From Cryptosporangium arvum DSM 44712 (GTDB lineage Bacteria; Actinomycetota; Actinomycetes; Mycobacteriales; Cryptosporangiaceae): a stretch of 64,000 nucleotides of DNA. The notes below the pieces were generated by a model. That model saw only the letters and a program-made list of their open reading frames with translations. It searched no databases and had not been told where the DNA came from. Each line of letters opens with the position of its first letter. Positions within the stretch are counted from its first letter, which is position 1. The position numbers were made by a program, and so were the translations under genes. The stretch is taken from NCBI RefSeq assembly GCF_000585375.1, contig NZ_KK073874.1, positions 2,418,001 to 2,482,000 of the forward strand. The letters run 5' to 3'. Below are positions 16,609-26,300 of this stretch, piece after piece.

Positions 16609-17939
16609 ACCGCGCCGGCGGCGTCGTCGCTGACGTAGATCGCCTTGTCGGAGCCGGCGATCGCCATCACCGGGCGGCCCCAGCGGGAGCCGTCCTCCAG
16701 CTGGAAGCCGGTGAGCAGCGTCTGCTGGGCGTCGAGGGTGCCGTTGCGCCAGGGGAAGAACGACACCTCCGGCGGGCGCGGGGGCTTGCGGTTCCACGAG
16801 CCGTGGACGCCGACGAGCGCGCCCGGCCCGTAGTCACCGCCGACGTCGGCGAAGCTCAGCCCGAGCGGGGCCGAGTGGGCGCCCATGCCCTGCTCGGCCG
16901 GGGCGAGGCTCGCGCAGTCCAGCTTGCTGCCGTCCGGGTTCAGCTCGTCGTCGTTGACCAGCGGGCGCTTGGTGTAGCCGAGCGGGGAGTCCTTCTCGCC
17001 CGGCTTCAGGTCCGGGTCGGGGTTGCAGTACGGCCAGCCCAGGTCGCGGCCCTGGGTGAGCTTGGCCAGCGGCTCCAGCGGGTGGTCGTTGACGTACTCC
17101 TGGATGACGTCGCCGTTGTCGGGCGAGCCGTCGCCGTCGATGTCGGTCTTGTGCGGGTACTGGAGGTTGTCGCGGTGGTTGACCGCGGTCCAGACGCCGC
17201 CGTCCGGGTCGATCGCGAGCCCGGTGCCGTTGCGGACGCCCCGCGCGAACGTGGTGGGGTCCCCGCCGGCGGCCGGGGCGGTGAGGATCGTGGCGCGCTC
17301 CGGGTCGGAGTCGCGGTCCTCGGCCGAGATGTTGCCGGTCGAGCCGACCGAGATGTAGAGCTGCCGTCCGTCCTTGCTCACCGCGACGCTCTTCAGCGCG
17401 TGGGCGTAGGCGCCCTTGAGGTCGGAGCTCTTCGCGTCGGGCAGATCCTCGACCACGACCTTCTTGCCGGAGAGCTTCCCGTTCCCGTACGTGAAAGCGT
17501 CGATCTGGTCGCTCTCGGCGACGTAGAGCGTGGAGCCGTGGAACGCCAGTCCGTGGGGCTGGTTCAGGCCCTCGATCAACGGGCGCTGGGTCGGGGCGGC
17601 GTCGCCCTCGCCCGGCACCAGCTCGATGACGTCACCGAACTTCGGGCGCGAGACCAGGACGCGGTTGTCCGGCGTCCAGGCCAGCAGGCGGGCGCTGGGC
17701 ACGCGGGCCCAGACCGAGACGGTCCAGCCGGGTGGGGCCTGTAACTCGCGGGGCTGGTCGAAGGGGGCCTCCTCGGTGCCCGGCAGCGCCTTCACGGTCG
17801 TCGTCTCCAGCTCGGGGCCGGCGGGCGTGGCCGGGGCGGCCGACGGCGGACTCTCCTCGGGATCCGCGTCGGAGGAGGTACAGGCGGCCAGCGTGAGCGC
17901 CAGCCCGCCGGCGATGACCGCTCGCGCGATCGACTTCAT
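16584..17939 (-). CDS. PQQ-dependent sugar dehydrogenase-like lipoprotein (sorbosone dehydrogenase family)
   Basis: A 451-residue exported six-bladed propeller. The signal ends in a lipobox LAAC at about residue 20, followed by a Pro/Ala-rich tether to residue 50. Blades show QPHGLAFHGSTLYVAESDQ, LYISVGSTGNIS, FARGVRNGTGLAID, GVWTAVNHRDNL and ALVGVHGSWNRKPP, the pattern of soluble glucose/sorbosone dehydrogenases. PQQ use and substrate are not proven by sequence. ATG 17939 is preceded by GGGGAGAAG. The 3' end overlaps the paaX gene by 25 bases, tail to tail. Confidence 0.85.
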   Translation of the reverse strand: MKSIARAVIAGGLALTLAACTSSDADPEESPPSAAPATPAGPELETTTVKALPGTEEAPFDQPRELQAPPGWTVSVWARVPSARLLAWTPDNRVLVSRPKFGDVIELVPGEGDAAPTQRPLIEGLNQPHGLAFHGSTLYVAESDQIDAFTYGNGKLSGKKVVVEDLPDAKSSDLKGAYAHALKSVAVSKDGRQLYISVGSTGNISAEDRDSDPERATILTAPAAGGDPTTFARGVRNGTGLAIDPDGGVWTAVNHRDNLQYPHKTDIDGDGSPDNGDVIQEYVNDHPLEPLAKLTQGRDLGWPYCNPDPDLKPGEKDSPLGYTKRPLVNDDELNPDGSKLDCASLAPAEQGMGAHSAPLGLSFADVGGDYGPGALVGVHGSWNRKPPRPPEVSFFPWRNGTLDAQQTLLTGFQLEDGSRWGRPVMAIAGSDKAIYVSDDAAGAVYRVTPST

Positions 17940-18048
17940 GAAAAATCTTCTCCCCGTATCGACTGCTGTCTCTGTCTCATCAGGAATGACCTTCTTGAAC
18001 ATGACTAATCCACTCGACCAAACGGTTGCCTTCGGATTCACTGTCCGG

Positions 18049-18414
18049 GTGGAAACGGACATCCGGGGTGCACTCGCGTCTGCGCTGAAGAGCGCGCTGA
18101 AGCAACGGGACCGGGAAGCGCTGTCGGTGTACCGCACCGCGCTCGCCGCGATCGCCAACGCCGAAGCCGTCTCCGCTGGTGAGGAGCACCGGGCCGGGGC
18201 GATCGAGGCGTCGGTGACGGGAGTGGGCGGCGCCGAGGTGGCGCGGCGTGAGCTCACCGAGGACGACGTGGTCACGATCGTCCGGAACGAGATCGCCGAG
18301 CGGCGGTCGGCGGCGTCGGCGGTACGGAGCGCGAACCCGGTCGCGGCCGAGCGTCTCGAACGCGACGCGTCCCTGCTGGAAGCCGTGGCCGGCTCAGGGG
18401 CGGATGCCGGTTAG
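18049..18414 (+). CDS. GatB/YqeY-domain protein, short form
   Basis: About 121 residues resembling the N-terminal two thirds of YqeY: ETDIRGALASALKSALKQRDREALSVYRTALAAIANAEAV, then ELTEDDVVTIVRNEIAERRSAA. The normal C-terminal YLPxQL helical part is missing; the protein ends shortly after LERDASLLEAV. GTG at 18049 fits the family N-terminus. ATGs at 18001 and 17986 are in frame but would add an AT-rich, non-conserved segment. YqeY proteins resemble the GatB tail and have an unclear link to tRNA amidation. The gene is divergent from the sugar dehydrogenase and overlaps the TetR gene tail to tail. Confidence 0.7.
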   Translation: METDIRGALASALKSALKQRDREALSVYRTALAAIANAEAVSAGEEHRAGAIEASVTGVGGAEVARRELTEDDVVTIVRNEIAERRSAASAVRSANPVAAERLERDASLLEAVAGSGADAG

Positions 18415-18927
18415 CGCCAGCGTCGTCAGGCGCTCGGCCGTGTCCGGGTGGTTCTCGGTGGCCAGCGAGACCGCGTTGACGAGCGTCAGCAGGTCGCCGA
18501 TCGTGACGCCGGGCCGCACCGCCCCGGCCGCCCGGGCCCGCTCCAGCAGGGTGGCGCCCGCGTCGGCGAGCATCGCCTCGCATCCGCTGCTCGACGGAAC
18601 CGCCAACCCGCCGGCCAGCATCGACGCCGCCAGCCCGCGCGTCGTCGCACCGTAGACCGCGAGCGCGCGGAGCCAGTCGGCCAGCGCCACCCCTGGGTCG
18701 TCGGCGTCCACGAGCCCGGTGGCGCGTGCGCAGATGCCCTCGATGCGGTCGTGGAACACCGCGTCGAGCAGCGCCTGCCGGGACGGGAAGTGCCGGTGCA
18801 GGGTCGCCGAGCCGACGCCGGCCCGGCGCGCGATCTCCTCCAGCGAGGCGCCCGCGCCCGACCGGGCGATCTCGGCCTCGGCGGCGGCCAGGATCTGCTC
18901 GTAATTGCGTCGCGCGTCCGCTCGCAT
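18394..18927 (-). CDS. TetR-family transcriptional regulator
   Basis: A 177-residue regulator with the helix-turn-helix at residues 8-55 (YEQILAAAEAEIARSGAGASLEEIARRAGVGSATLHRHFPSRQAL split across helices) and a TetR C-terminal domain of the SCO-type found beside dehydrogenases. ATG at 18927 is chosen because GGAGGGG lies five bases upstream; a TTG at 18945 would be inside the operator. It is divergent from the SDR gene and separated from it by two matching palindromes, so it very likely represses both genes. Confidence 0.92.
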   Translation of the reverse strand: MRADARRNYEQILAAAEAEIARSGAGASLEEIARRAGVGSATLHRHFPSRQALLDAVFHDRIEGICARATGLVDADDPGVALADWLRALAVYGATTRGLAASMLAGGLAVPSSSGCEAMLADAGATLLERARAAGAVRPGVTIGDLLTLVNAVSLATENHPDTAERLTTLALTGIRP

Positions 18928-18943
18928 CGACCCCTCCGTTGAC

Positions 18944-18964
18944 AACTGGGGTGACCCCCCGGTT
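18944..18964. promoter_or_regulatory. TetR operator copy 1
   Basis: AACTGGGGTGACCCCCCGGTT is an imperfect palindrome of the form AACTGGGGT-N-ACCCC-GTT. It is closer to the TetR start. Its left half is the exact inverse complement of the right half of copy 2. Confidence 0.65.
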
Positions 18965-18979
18965 ATCGTAGCGGACGTA

Positions 18980-18999
18980 AACGGGGTGGTACCCCAGTT
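18980..18999. promoter_or_regulatory. TetR operator copy 2
   Basis: AACGGGGTGGTACCCCAGTT is the second copy of the same imperfect palindrome, 36 bases from the first and just upstream of the SDR ribosome site. Paired sites are typical for divergent TetR/SDR units. Confidence 0.65.
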
Positions 19000-19012
19000 A
19001 TGGAGGCACTAG

Positions 19013-19864
19013 ATGCGTACAGTTCTCGTCACCGGCGCCAGCACCGGCTTCGGCCGGGTCACCGCGGAGGCACTCGCCCAGCGTGGCCACCACGTCTTCG
19101 CCGGTGTGCGTGACGTCGGTGGCCGCAACGAGAAGGTCGCGGCGGAGCTGCGTTCCGGCGGCGTCACCGTGGTCGAGCTCGACGTGCTCGACCAGGCGTC
19201 CGCCGACGCCGCCGTGGCCGCGGTCGTCGAGGCCGACGGCCGGCTCGACGCGGTGATCAACAACGCCGGGCGCATGTTCGCGGGCCCGGTCGAGGCCTTC
19301 ACCGCAGCCGAGATCCAGACGATCCTCGACGTCAACGTGCTCGGCCCCGCGCGGGTGGCCCGGGCGGCGTTGCCGGTCCTGCGCCGGCAGGGCCGCGGGG
19401 TCCTGATCCAGAACGGCTCGCTGGCCGGGTGGGTCGCGATGCCCTACACCGGCCTTTACGCGGCCAGCAAGGCCGCGGTCAAGGCGCTCGTCGAAACGTG
19501 GCACCACGAGCTGGCGCCGTTCGGGGTCGAGTCGGTGACCGTCGATGCGGCGCCCTACCCCACCAACATCGGGGCCAACGCCGGTTCGCCGTCCGAGCTG
19601 GACCGGGTGGCACCGTACGGCACGAACTTCAACGGCTTCCTGTCCGACGTCATGCGGCGCGCCCGGTCGAGCGAGCCCGGTGACCCCCGCGAGGTGGCCG
19701 ACGCGTTCGTCCGCCTGGTCGAGATGCCCGACGGCACCCGCCCGCGCCGCACGATCGTCGCGCCGGTCTCCGAGCGCGACGCGGTCACCGCGGCCGCCAC
19801 CGCCGCCGACGCCGCCACCGGGGCCGTGGCCACCGGCATGGGCGTCGATTCCCACCTGGTCTGA
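19013..19864 (+). CDS. SDR-family oxidoreductase
   Basis: A 283-residue short-chain dehydrogenase with TGASTGFGR at residue 7, ELDVLDQ, NNAGRMF, Ser in IQNGSLAGW and the catalytic YAASKAA. The residue pattern after the glycine motif (AGVRD) has an Arg favouring NADPH. GGAGG is six bases before ATG 19013. The C-terminus ends in a Thr/Ala-rich tail. The substrate is unknown; this SDR type is often used as a reporter target of its divergent TetR, binding hydrophobic ketones or aldehydes. Confidence 0.92.
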   Translation: MRTVLVTGASTGFGRVTAEALAQRGHHVFAGVRDVGGRNEKVAAELRSGGVTVVELDVLDQASADAAVAAVVEADGRLDAVINNAGRMFAGPVEAFTAAEIQTILDVNVLGPARVARAALPVLRRQGRGVLIQNGSLAGWVAMPYTGLYAASKAAVKALVETWHHELAPFGVESVTVDAAPYPTNIGANAGSPSELDRVAPYGTNFNGFLSDVMRRARSSEPGDPREVADAFVRLVEMPDGTRPRRTIVAPVSERDAVTAAATAADAATGAVATGMGVDSHLV

Positions 19865-19870
19865 GCGGGG

Positions 19871-20473
19871 TCAGAGCCAGTCGTGCTCGCGGGCGTAGCG
19901 GGCGGCGTCGTGGCGGGTCCTGGTCTGGGTCTTCTGCATGGCGTTGGAGAGGTAGTTGCGTACGGTGCCCGGGGCCAGGTCCAGCCGGGCGGCGATCGCG
20001 GCGACCGAGTAGCCCTCGCCGGTCACCCGCAGCACGTCGAGCTCGCGGTCGGTGAGCGGGCAGTCGTCGACGACCGCGAGCGCGGACACGTCCGGGTCGA
20101 TCCAGCGCTTACCCGCGTGCAGGGCCGCGATGACCGACGCGATGTGCGACGGTTCGGCCGACTTGCTCACGAACCCCTGCACGCCGAGCTTCAACGCCTT
20201 GCGCAGCACACCGGGGCGGGCGTGCCGGGTGAGCATCAGGATCACCTGCTCCGGCCGGGTGCGCCGGATCTCCGCGACCGCGCCGAGCCCGTCCACCCCG
20301 GGCATCTCCAGGTCGATGACGAGCACGTCGGGCTCGTGACGCACGGTCTCCTCGACCGCCGACGAGCCGTCCGCGGCCTCGGCGAGCACGGTGATGTCGC
20401 CCTCCAGCGGCAGCAGCGCCGCCAGCGCCTTGCGCAGCAGCGCCTCGTCGTCCGCGAGCACCACGGTGGTCAC
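19871..20473 (-). CDS. LuxR/NarL-family response regulator (DesR-like)
   Basis: A 200-residue regulator: receiver with VVLADDEALLRKALAALL, phospho-Asp in VLVIDLEMPG and Lys in GFVSKSA, then a LuxR helix-turn-helix (LTDRELDVLRVTGEGYSVAAIAARLDLAPGTVRNYLSNAMQK). It overlaps the upstream kinase gene by four bases. With the kinase and the divergent ABC transporter it forms a DesK/DesR-type unit in which the response regulator most likely activates the transporter operon via the palindrome at 21606-21624. Confidence 0.93.
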   Translation of the reverse strand: MTTVVLADDEALLRKALAALLPLEGDITVLAEAADGSSAVEETVRHEPDVLVIDLEMPGVDGLGAVAEIRRTRPEQVILMLTRHARPGVLRKALKLGVQGFVSKSAEPSHIASVIAALHAGKRWIDPDVSALAVVDDCPLTDRELDVLRVTGEGYSVAAIAARLDLAPGTVRNYLSNAMQKTQTRTRHDAARYAREHDWL

Positions 20474-21564
20474 CGGAAGCTCGCCTCCGTCGTGAACTCG
20501 CCGGCGTGCGCCCGGGCGGTGAGCGATCCGCCGTCCTCGGCGACCCGCCGGCGCAGCGCGGAGAGCCCGCGCAGCTCCGGGGGGCCCTCGGCCGCGCCGT
20601 CGTTGACGATCGTGATCGCGTGCGCGGCGAGCACGATACGCACCCGGGTGGCCTGGGCGTGCCGCAGGATGTTCGTCGTCGTCTCGCGCAGCACCTGGCC
20701 GAGCAGCTCGCTCACCCGGGCGTCGGCCTCGGCCTCCCGGGTCACCCGCACCCGGATCCCGGCCGCCTCGAACAGGTTCTTCGCGTTCTCCACCTCGGCG
20801 GCGAGGTTGAGCCGACGCTGCGCGTACGCCAGGTCCTTGGTCTGCTGGATCGTGTCGCTGACCAGCCCGTGGATCTCGCGCAGCTCCTCCTCGGCCCGCT
20901 CCGGGGCGTCACGCACGAGCTTCCGCGCGAGCGTCGCCTTCAGTTTCACCACGTGCAGCGTGTGGCCCTGGATGTCGTGCAGGTCGCCGGCGAAGCGCAC
21001 CCGCTCCCGGATCACGGCCAGCTCGGCCTCCCGCGCCCGTGACGCCTCCAACTCGCGGACGACGTCGTAGAAGCGCTCGCCCGCGAGGCACAGCACACCC
21101 GAGACCGTGGTCAGCGCGGCCGGGACGACGACGAACGACACCAGCGCGTCGCCGCCGTCGACGAGCACCCGTAGCGCCCCGACCCCGGCGACGAAACCCA
21201 GCAGCCCGGCGAACGCGGCGAGCCGCCGCCGCGGCAGCTGCGGGACCGCGAGCGAGCCCACGGTCGCGGCGCCCCAGTAGGCGTTGGGACTGCCGATCAC
21301 CAGCACCCCGAGCACCCAGACGACCCCGGCGACCGCCAGCAACGGCACCGCGAACCGCCGGAGATCGTTCGCGGTCCACCGCTCGAACGCCACGATCGCG
21401 GTCCCGACCCCGACCGCGAGCGGGATCGGGTGCCACCACGCGTGCGTGTCCAGCACGATGAGGACGGCCGCGGCCACCACCAGCGGCGGGAACGACGTCA
21501 CGAGGTTGAGCCGCCGCAGCCGCCCCTGCGTCGGCTCGGTGAAGCTCAGCGTTCTCGTGCTCAT
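20470..21564 (-). CDS. Sensor histidine kinase (DesK-like)
   Basis: A 364-residue kinase. Five or so hydrophobic segments between residues 25 and 170 form a membrane sensor without a large outside loop, as in DesK. The phospho-His lies in FAGDLHDIQGHTLHVVKLK (about residue 203), the ATP-binding N box in VLRETTTNILRHAQATRV, and the C-terminal G box is short. ATG 21564 has GGAGGG almost adjacent, an unusually short spacing. Such kinases sense membrane order or antibiotics; here the linked ABC-2 exporter suggests export of a membrane-active compound. Confidence 0.9.
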   Translation of the reverse strand: MSTRTLSFTEPTQGRLRRLNLVTSFPPLVVAAAVLIVLDTHAWWHPIPLAVGVGTAIVAFERWTANDLRRFAVPLLAVAGVVWVLGVLVIGSPNAYWGAATVGSLAVPQLPRRRLAAFAGLLGFVAGVGALRVLVDGGDALVSFVVVPAALTTVSGVLCLAGERFYDVVRELEASRAREAELAVIRERVRFAGDLHDIQGHTLHVVKLKATLARKLVRDAPERAEEELREIHGLVSDTIQQTKDLAYAQRRLNLAAEVENAKNLFEAAGIRVRVTREAEADARVSELLGQVLRETTTNILRHAQATRVRIVLAAHAITIVNDGAAEGPPELRGLSALRRRVAEDGGSLTARAHAGEFTTEASFR

Positions 21565-21605
21565 CCCTCCAGTATTCGGGGATCCGGGAAACGCACGAGT
21601 GACAC

Positions 21606-21624
21606 CACGTCACACGATGACGTG
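21606..21624. promoter_or_regulatory. Inverted repeat CACGTCA-N5-TGACGTG, probable response-regulator site
   Basis: Exact 7-base arms sit between the divergent kinase and ABC-transporter genes, inside a larger direct repeat of GTGACAC (21599-21605 and 21622-21628). The location suits activation of the transporter by the DesR-like regulator. Confidence 0.5.
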
Positions 21625-21671
21625 ACACGGTGCCCCTGACCGCGCGGCCCGGATCCCGGTGCGATCGAGCC

Positions 21672-22544
21672 ATGTCAGTCATCGAAGTCGAAGCGCTCAA
21701 CCTCAGCTACGGCGACTTCCACGCCGTCAGGGACGTGTCGTTCGAGGTGCGCAGCGGGGAACTGTACGCGCTGCTCGGCACGAACGGAGCCGGCAAGACG
21801 TCGACGCTGGAGACGATCGAGGGCCACCGCGCCCCCACGTCCGGCACCGTGCGTGTCTTCGGGCACAGCCCGCGCGACCGGCGTGCCGTCCGGCCGCGGA
21901 TGGGCGTCATGCTGCAGGAGAGCGGGTTCTCCCCGGACCTGACCGTGCGTGAATCGGTCGGTCTGATCGGCGCGCTCACCCACCGCACCGACGACGTCGG
22001 GCGCGTGCTCGACCTCGTCGGGCTCACCGGGAAGGCCGGGACGACGGTGTCCCAGCTCTCCGGGGGCGAGAAGCGGCGGCTGGACTTCGCCACCGCGGTC
22101 TTCGGCACCCCCGAGCTGATCTTCCTCGACGAGCCGACCACCGGGCTGGACATCCAGTCCCGGGACGGCCTGTGGGAGACCGTCGACCGGCTCCGCGAGA
22201 AGGGCGCCACGATCGTGCTCACCACCCACTACCTGGAGGAGGCCCAGCAGCGCGCCGACCGCATCGGCCTGATGCACCGGGGCGCGCTACGGCGCGAGGG
22301 CACGGTCTCCGAGCTGACCCGGACCCTGCCGTCGGTGATCCGCTTCCGGCTGCCGCCCGGCGTGGGCGTGCCACCGCTGCGTGCCTCCCGGCAGAGCGAC
22401 GGGCGGTACCTGATCGAGACGCACGAGTTGTCGAAGGAGCTGTACCTGCTGCTCGGCTGGGCGCACGACGCCGGGGTCGAGCTGCACGACCTCGAAGCCG
22501 GGCCGACCCGGCTCGATGACGTCTTCCGAGCACTGGAGAGCTGA
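21672..22544 (+). CDS. ABC transporter ATP-binding protein (DrrA/ABC-2 type)
   Basis: A 290-residue ATPase with Walker A LGTNGAGKTSTLE (about residue 36), Q-loop in MLQESGFSPDLTV, signature LSGGEKRRLDFA, Walker B LIFLDEPTTGLD and switch His in VLTTHYLEEAQQ. The C-terminal extension is DrrA-like. ATG 21672 fits the start of homology (MSVIEVEALNLSYG). It is followed three bases later by the permease gene. Regulated, by arrangement, by the adjacent two-component system. Confidence 0.93.
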   Translation: MSVIEVEALNLSYGDFHAVRDVSFEVRSGELYALLGTNGAGKTSTLETIEGHRAPTSGTVRVFGHSPRDRRAVRPRMGVMLQESGFSPDLTVRESVGLIGALTHRTDDVGRVLDLVGLTGKAGTTVSQLSGGEKRRLDFATAVFGTPELIFLDEPTTGLDIQSRDGLWETVDRLREKGATIVLTTHYLEEAQQRADRIGLMHRGALRREGTVSELTRTLPSVIRFRLPPGVGVPPLRASRQSDGRYLIETHELSKELYLLLGWAHDAGVELHDLEAGPTRLDDVFRALES

Positions 22545-22547
22545 GCC

Positions 22548-23267
22548 ATGTTCGCCATCGCACGCAGTGAGCTGATCCAGATCTTCCGCAACCGCCTGGT
22601 GCTGGTCAGCGGGTTCATCATGCCGGTGGCGGTCGGCGCGTTCTTCGTCTACCGCCACGAGGTGTTCGGCGAGCTCGCCAGCCTCGGCTACATCGCGGCG
22701 GTCGTCGCGTGCACGGTCGGGGCGTTCGGGCTCTACACCAGCCTGGTGACGACGCTCGCGTCACGTCGGCAGAATCTGTTCCTGAAGCGGTTGCGGTCCA
22801 CCGCGGCCGGTGACGCCGGGATCCTGGTCGGGTTGGCGCTCCCGGCCACCGTGCTGGCGCTGGTCCAGGCCGTCGGCATGCTGATCGTGCTGGGCGCGGT
22901 GGCCGGTGGGCCGTCGAACCCCGTCGTCGTCGCGGTGGCGGTCGTCGCCACGTTCGCGATGATGCTCGGGCTGGGCCTGGCCACCGCGGGGCTGACCAAC
23001 TCGCCGGAGCACGCCCAGGTGACGACGTTGCCGGTCAGCCTCGGCGTGATCGCGGTCGCCAGCTGGGTCGGGATCGCCGGTACCGAGTCGCTCACGCTGC
23101 TCAAGCGCCTGCTCCCCGGCGGAGCGGCCACCGAGCTGATCGTCGGGGCCTGGAACGGTGGGGTCGCGGTGGGCGAGTCGCTGCTCCTGCTGGCGCCGAC
23201 GCTCGCCTGGGTGTTCGTGGCGCTCACGCTGGCGGCCCGGATGTTCCGCTGGGAGCCCCGCCGCTGA
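22548..23267 (+). CDS. ABC-2 type transporter permease
   Basis: A 239-residue integral membrane protein with six predicted segments, starting with MFAIARSELIQIFRNRLVLVSGFIMPVAVGAFF-like residues typical of ABC-2 permeases. A loop (ASRRQNLFLKRLRSTAAGDAGI) carries the conserved LKRLR coupling motif between segments 2 and 3. It pairs with the ATPase directly upstream to form an exporter. The substrate is unknown; lipids, peptides or antibiotics are usual. Confidence 0.88.
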   Translation: MFAIARSELIQIFRNRLVLVSGFIMPVAVGAFFVYRHEVFGELASLGYIAAVVACTVGAFGLYTSLVTTLASRRQNLFLKRLRSTAAGDAGILVGLALPATVLALVQAVGMLIVLGAVAGGPSNPVVVAVAVVATFAMMLGLGLATAGLTNSPEHAQVTTLPVSLGVIAVASWVGIAGTESLTLLKRLLPGGAATELIVGAWNGGVAVGESLLLLAPTLAWVFVALTLAARMFRWEPRR

Positions 23268-23300
23268 ACCGCGCTCCCGCCGGACCGGCAGGATGGACGC

Positions 23301-26300
23301 GTGACGGCGTTACGGCTGGCGGTGCTCGGGCCATTGCGGATCTGGCGTGGTGACGTCGAACTCGATCCCGGCCCGCGCCAGCAGGTCTATCTCCTGACGC
23401 TGCTGCTGGCCCGGGCCGGCCGGCCGGTCAGCGCCACCGAGCTGATCGAGCTGATCTGGGACGACGACCCGCCGGCCACCGCGCTCAACACCGTCCAGAA
23501 GTACGTCGGCAGCCTGCGCCGCCTGCTCGATCCGTCGCTCCTGCGGCGGCGCGGGAACGGGTACGTGTTCGTGGCCGGCCCCGAGACGCTGGACCTGGTC
23601 GCGTTCCGGCAGCTGATCGCCGAGGCGCGGCGGTCGGGTGACCTGGACCGGTACGTGGCGGCGCTGAAGCTCTGGCGCGGCCCGGCGGGGGAGGGCCTCG
23701 ACCACGGCCCGGCCGCGACCGCGGTGTTCGCCGCGCTGGACGCCGAGTTCTTCGACGCGTGCGTCGCGGCGGCCGAGCTCGCCGGGTCGCTCGGCCGGGC
23801 CGAGCGCGTACTCCAGCCGCTGCTGCTCGCCGCGCTGATGGCTCCGTTGCACGAGCCGGTGCAGGCGAGCCTCGTCGCGGTGCTGGCGGCAGCCGGGCAG
23901 CAGGCCGAGGCGCTCGCGGTGTACCGGGCCGTCCGCGACCGGCTCGTCGGTGAACTGGGCATCGAGCCCGGCCCGGCGCTGCGCGCGGCGCACGCGCGCG
24001 TGCTCGAACGATCCCCGGTGCCCACACCCGGCCGGGACGCGCCTGCGCTCGTCGGCCGGCGCGGCGAGCTCGCGGTGGTGCGTGACGCCCTCGACGCGGC
24101 GTTCGCCGACGAGGCCGGGCTCGTGCTGGTCGAGGGCGAGCCGGGGGTGGGTAAGACGTCGCTGCTGGAGGCGGCGGCCGCGGAGGCCGAGCGGCGCGGC
24201 GCCATGGTCGTCTGGGGACACTGCGTCGAGGGGGAGGGCGCGCCGTCGATGTGGCCGTGGGTGCAGGCGATCGGCGCGATCGTCGACGGCCGGCCCGACG
24301 CGGAGCGGGAGAAATGGCTCGCCGGTGAACTCGGGCGCCTGCTGGAGCCGCGTGACGACGTCCTCGGCGAGCCCCGGGGCGGCGTGCTCACGGTGCCGGT
24401 GCGCTCGGACACCGGCGCCCAGTTCCGGCTGTTCGAGCGGGTGCTCGCGCTGCTCGCCCAGGTGGCCGCCCGGCAACCGCTGTTGCTCGTGCTCGACGAC
24501 CTGCAGTGGGCAGACGTCGCCTCGTTGCAGTTGTTCGGGCATCTGGCGGCGCGACCGCCGCGCCGCACGGTCGTCGTCGGCGCGCTCCGCGATCGCGCGC
24601 CCGTTCCCGGCGCCGAGCTGACCCGCGTGCTCGCCACCGCCAGCCGCAACCCGCGGCACCGCCGGACCCGGCTCGGCCCGCTCGGCCCCGGCGAGGTGGC
24701 CGAACTCGTCGTCCGGGAGACCGGCCGCCCGGTGAGCGCGGAGCTCGCGCGCCGGGTGCACGAGCGGACGGCGGGCAACCCGTTCTTCGTCCGGGAGCTC
24801 GCCCGGCTGCTGGCGTCGTCCGGTGCGGCCGCCGGGCTGCCCGCCGGTGTGCGTGACGTCGTCGTGGACCGGATGGCCGGGCTGGACGCGGTCTCCGGCG
24901 AGCTGCTGCGTATCGCCGCCCTGATCGGCCGGGACGTAGAGCTCGGGCTGCTCGCCCGGGCGGCCGGCCTCGGCGTCCCGGACTGTCTCGACCGCGTCGA
25001 GCCGATCGAAGCGCTCGGCCTGCTCGCCCCGGTACCGGGCGACTCGTTCGCGCTGCGGTTCCCGCACGACCTGATCCGCGAGTCGGTGCTCCGGACGACA
25101 CCGGCGGCGATCGTGCCCCGGCTGCACCTGCGGGTCGCCGACGCACTGGACCGCGAGGACGACGTGGAGACGCTCGCGCACCACCTGGCGGCCGCCGGGC
25201 CGCTCGCCGACCCCGGGCGAACCGCGAAGGCGCTGGTGGGGGCGGGCCGTCGCGCGGCGGCCAAGTCGGCGCTGGCGACGGCCGAGCGGCAGCTGCGCTC
25301 GGCGGCGGGGGTCGCGCGCGCGGCCGGCCGGGACGAACTGGAGCTGTCCGCGCTCTCCCAGCTGATCGCCGTCGTCGGGATGCGGTCGGGGTACGCCGGA
25401 TCGGCGCTCGACGAGCTCGACCGGGCCGAGCAACTGGCCCGGGGCCTCGGCCGGGAGCGGGACGCCACCGACTTCCTCTATTCGCGCTGTGCCACCTACT
25501 CGCAGACCCTGCAGTTCGAGCGGGCCCGGCCGCTCGCGCGCCGGCTGCTCGAGGACGGCGAGGCGTCCGCCGACCCGATCGTGCGCGGCTACGGGGTGCA
25601 CGCCTGGGGCATCCACCAGTGGGACCTCGGCAACATCGGCGAGGCCTACCGGTACCTGCGCCGGCTGGACGTGGGGGGCCGGGCGGACCGCGAGACCCAT
25701 CGGCTCCGCCACGACCTGCTGGGCTTGTCGCCGGCGATCCTGGCCCAGGTCACCGCGTTGCACGGAGAGGTCGACGCCGCGCGCGAAATGTTCGAGACGG
25801 TCGCGGCCGCCGCCGGGGACGATCCGCACGCGGTCACGCTGACCGCGAGCTTCACGTCGACGACCGCGATGTTCGTCGGTGACCCGGCCTGGGCGCTGAG
25901 TGCCGCGGAGCGCGGCATCGCGGCCGACCCCGGCTTCTCGTTCGTCTTCTACGGCGCCTACCTGCGGATGAACCGCTGGTGGGCGCACGCGGTCACCGGC
26001 CGGGACCCGGCCCGGGCCGCGGCCGAGATCGAGGCGCTGATCACCGCGACCGTGCTCGACCCACCGCTGACCGGGGTGTCCACCCGGTTCGGGCAGCTCG
26101 CCGAGGCCTGGCTGGCCGCCGGCGAACCGGACCACGCGGCCGCCGCACTCGACCGCGCCGAGGACCTCCTCACCACGTACGGGCAGCGCTACGCCGAGGG
26201 CCACATCCTGCTGCAGCGCGCCCGGCTGCTGCAGGCCAGGGGCGCCCCGGCCGACGCGGTCCGGGCGGCGGTCGAGCGGGCCCGCGCGGTCTCCACGCAG

